Shown here: in pieces, positions 32,282-34,290 of the stretch
Position numbering within the stretch: the stretch's first letter is position 1
Layout: every line of letters begins with the position of its first letter
Assembly (NCBI RefSeq): GCF_013401435.1
Contig: NZ_JACBGN010000058.1
Coordinates: 1-34,290, forward strand
Direction: 5' to 3'
From: Streptomyces sp. BR123
GTDB lineage: Bacteria > Actinomycetota > Actinomycetes > Streptomycetales > Streptomycetaceae
DNA length: 34,290 nucleotides
The notes under the pieces: generated by a model
Seen by the model: only the letters and a program-made list of their open reading frames with translations
Told to the model about the DNA's origin: nothing
Database searches by the model: none
Translations under genes and position numbers: made by a program

Positions 32282-33195
32282 TGCAGGAAACGTTTTGGAG
32301 TCGGTGTCGATTCACGACCGCTCTCGCAGCGGGCGCAGCCGCTGTCTCCACCCCCTGGCTGTTCACCACCCGGTCCGGGCAGCCCCCGGCGCGGCCACCC
32401 AGGCCGGCGACGCGCTGGCGCTTCCGGACACGGATCTGGCCAAGGCCGTCAAGGCTTGGATTCCGGGCGGCCGTTCGGGAGCGTACGAAGGGACGCGAGC
32501 GCCGCCCTCACCGGTGGGGAGGAGGCGATATCCGCGTTCGCCAAGGACGGGTTCCGCTCCTCGGTCACCGAGGACATGCGCGTCATCACCCTCAGCGCCA
32601 TGGCCAACGGCGGAAAGAACGTAAGCGAGACGGCAATGACGCGCTGACCGCCGGCACCGACCGGGCACTGGAGCAATTCCTGCTCACCGGCCGGTACACG
32701 AGGACATGCGGGTGGAGATCGTCCGCAGAGTCGCCACGGCCGGCGCGCCGGGCCGCCACCGCCGCGGTCCAGGCGTCGCAGCGGGCGTCCTGGGCGGCCA
32801 CGGCGGCTTCCCGGGCAGCTGCTGCCGCCGGATCGGCGGCCACCCGTGCCTACAACGCCGCGATCGCCGCGTCGAAGGACGCGACGAACGCGAACGAGGC
32901 GAAGAACGCCGCCAACCAGGCGACCAACGCCGCTCGCGAGACCACCCTCTTCATCGCCCAGGTCGTCGAGCCGGCCGTTGCGAAGGCAGCGGTTCAGGCC
33001 CTCTCCGGCGGCGTCCCCGCAGTAGGGGGGACTTCAAACACGTCCGGCGTCATCAAGTCACGCGCCGAGGACAACAGGGTCAACATCCTGAAGATCCTCA
33101 ACGAGAAGCCCGGCAAGGCCGTCACCAAGGCCGCCAACGACGCGCTCCAGCGAGACGCGGCACTCGCCCCCGACCCCGCAACGGCCGCCGCATGA
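32282..33195 (+). pseudogene. ALF-repeat secreted protein, heavily frameshifted
   Basis: Coding sense jumps between all three frames: KRFGVGV, then FTTALAAGAAAVSTPWLF (signal peptide), then ALALPDTDLAKAVKAWIPGG, then GGEEAISAFAKDGFRSSVTE and MRVITLSAMANGGKNVSETA, then TDRALEQFLLTGRYT, then EDMRVEIVRRVATAGAPG, and finally an open alanine-rich tail (SWAATAASRAAAAAGSAATR and on to the stop). The repeats are of the short ALF type seen in secreted actinomycete proteins. At least six frame changes are needed in under 600 bases, so the gene is dead. The alanine-rich tail frame is still open over 400 bases. Confidence 0.7.
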
Positions 33196-33245
33196 CCAGC
33201 TCGGGCCTACGAAAGACATGGAGGCACCCCCCGTACGGCCGGCCC

Positions 33246-34274
33246 TCAGGCCCGTCCCGCGGTAGCGGGACTCCCGGGCCGTGTCGCTGCGACGGCGGTC
33301 ACCGTCCGGTGCAGCGCCTCGTCCAGCGGGGTCAGGGCCCGCCAGCCGGTGGCCGTCTCGAACGCAGACGGGTCCACCTCCAGGCTGCGGAAGTCGGTGG
33401 CGTCCGCGTGCGCCGGGGGAACCACCGACACCACCGGCACCGGGTCGGCTCCCGTGCAGCGGGAGACGGCCTGCGCCACCGCCCGGAACACCTCGCCCAG
33501 CGGCCGGGCCCGCCCGGTGCCGATGAGGTAGTGCCGGCCGTCGAGGGCGTCCGCGTGCGCCAGGGCCGCGGTGAACGCCCGGGCGGCGTCGTCCACGTAC
33601 AGCAGGTCGCGGCGGACCGTGCCGTCGTGCCACATGGTGAGCGGCTCCCCGGCCAGCGCCCGCCGGATCATGGTGGACACCACGCCGCGGTCCTCGGCGG
33701 TCGGCGCGGGCGGCCCGTACACGGGCGGCAGCCGGAGGCTGACCGCCCGGAGGAGTCCTGCCGCCGCGGCCTTCTTCAGCAGTGATTCCGCAGCGTGCTT
33801 CTGGCGGTCGTAGACGCCCTCGGGGCGGTCCGGCTCCGACCCGTCGATGCGCTCGACGGCGACCCGGCCCACCTGGGTGTTGCTGCCCGGGAAGACGACC
33901 ACGGGCGGGCGGGGGTGGTGCACGGAGCCGGACGGCCGGTCGGCGAGCGCGGCCACCAGGTCGCGGATCAGGCCCACGTTGACCCGTTCCGCCTCCGTGT
34001 CGTCCTCGGACAGGCGCCAGCCGGACGCCCCGCGGATCCGCGCGGTGAACGGCAGTACCGCGTCGGCGCCGGCCACGGCCCGGGCCAGGACGCCCGGTTC
34101 CGTCAGGTCGGCGGTGACCACCTCCACCCGCACGGCGAGCCGGTCCGACAGCCGGACCGGCCGCCGGGACACCGCGCGCACCCGGACACCGGGGGTGTCG
34201 GCCAGCGCCCGGACCACGGCGGAGCCGATGAACCCGGACGCCCCGAGGACGACGACCTGCTGTGGCTCGCTCAC
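33246..34274 (-). CDS. NDP-hexose 4-ketoreductase-like SDR enzyme
   Basis: A 342-residue extended short-chain dehydrogenase. GASGFIG (residues 10-16) binds NAD(P); the catalytic Y-x3-K is YDRQK in GVYDRQKHAAESLL. LRLPPVYGPP, RRDLLYVDDAARAF and HYLIGTG are typical of NAD-dependent epimerase/dehydratases that act on NDP-sugars, and the general look is that of 4-ketoreductases ending deoxysugar pathways of antibiotic clusters; the precise step is inferred. Start ATG 34274 (MSEPQQVVVLGASGF). It is separated from the other polyketide genes by 6 kb of secreted-protein genes, so it either begins another sugar block continuing to the right or has been split from the island. Confidence 0.82.
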   Translation of the reverse strand: MSEPQQVVVLGASGFIGSAVVRALADTPGVRVRAVSRRPVRLSDRLAVRVEVVTADLTEPGVLARAVAGADAVLPFTARIRGASGWRLSEDDTEAERVNVGLIRDLVAALADRPSGSVHHPRPPVVVFPGSNTQVGRVAVERIDGSEPDRPEGVYDRQKHAAESLLKKAAAAGLLRAVSLRLPPVYGPPAPTAEDRGVVSTMIRRALAGEPLTMWHDGTVRRDLLYVDDAARAFTAALAHADALDGRHYLIGTGRARPLGEVFRAVAQAVSRCTGADPVPVVSVVPPAHADATDFRSLEVDPSAFETATGWRALTPLDEALHRTVTAVAATRPGSPATAGRA

Positions 34275-34290
34275 CGCCCACCCCCAACTG

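Overview
The window looks like a Streptomyces (or close actinomycete) chromosome: coding DNA is very GC-rich, GTG starts are frequent, and the content is typical of the genus (giant secreted Rhs protein, LamG/ricin-lectin protein, type II polyketide synthase genes, SARP-like operator, secreted trypsin-fold and FG-GAP proteins). Everything below was read from the sequence; family names come from motif recognition, not database searches.

Layout. (1) 154-771: small hypothetical gene (-). (2) 905-12112: a giant LamG/FG-GAP/ricin-lectin gene (-) and a giant Rhs/YD-repeat polymorphic-toxin gene (+) lie head to head. Both have lost their 5' ends at one junction near 5132-5165, so the main Rhs toxin has no visible signal peptide, promoter or ribosome site. 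(3) 11648-18810: an Rhs toxin-tip array. The Hint/toxin boundary of the Rhs gene (a 51-bp repeat coding HTYYVLAG..PVLVHNC) recurs three more times. Each copy is followed by a different or related toxin remnant, an immunity gene and a terminator hairpin; a 33-bp box precedes two of the copies and a third, partial box ends the array. The tips are two related unrecognised toxins, a ParB-like nuclease and a YwqJ-like deaminase. Immunity genes are an unrecognised family (one intact, one frameshifted), a zinc-ribbon-like orphan, a DUF6896-like gene and a SUKH-3 gene. All three orphan toxins are frameshifted. An IS630-family element, an integrase fragment and an IS630 fragment interrupt or end the array. 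DNA in the tips is visibly less GC-rich than the backbone. (4) 19175-20368: serine hydrolase of the beta-lactamase fold.

(5) 20463-27291: an aromatic (type II) polyketide island: C9 ketoreductase and TylF-type sugar O-methyltransferase (+); KS-alpha, chain-length factor, ACP and didomain aromatase/cyclase as one tightly packed operon (-); and a GT-B glycosyltransferase (+). The chain-length factor carries the Phe/Thr/Phe gate of the actinorhodin enzyme, which suggests an octaketide. Four heptamers at exact 11-bp spacing upstream of KS-alpha look like a SARP operator. An NDP-hexose 4-ketoreductase-like gene at the right edge (33246-34274) suggests that sugar genes continue beyond the window. 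Together the genes would make a C9-reduced, first-ring-aromatised octaketide and attach an O-methylated deoxysugar; no later cyclase or oxygenase is visible here.

(6) 27697-33195: two neighbouring secreted trypsin-fold proteins, one with FG-GAP repeats and one with propeller-like repeats, both of which have lost the catalytic His and Ser while keeping Asp; a small secreted protein; and a badly frameshifted ALF-repeat pseudogene.
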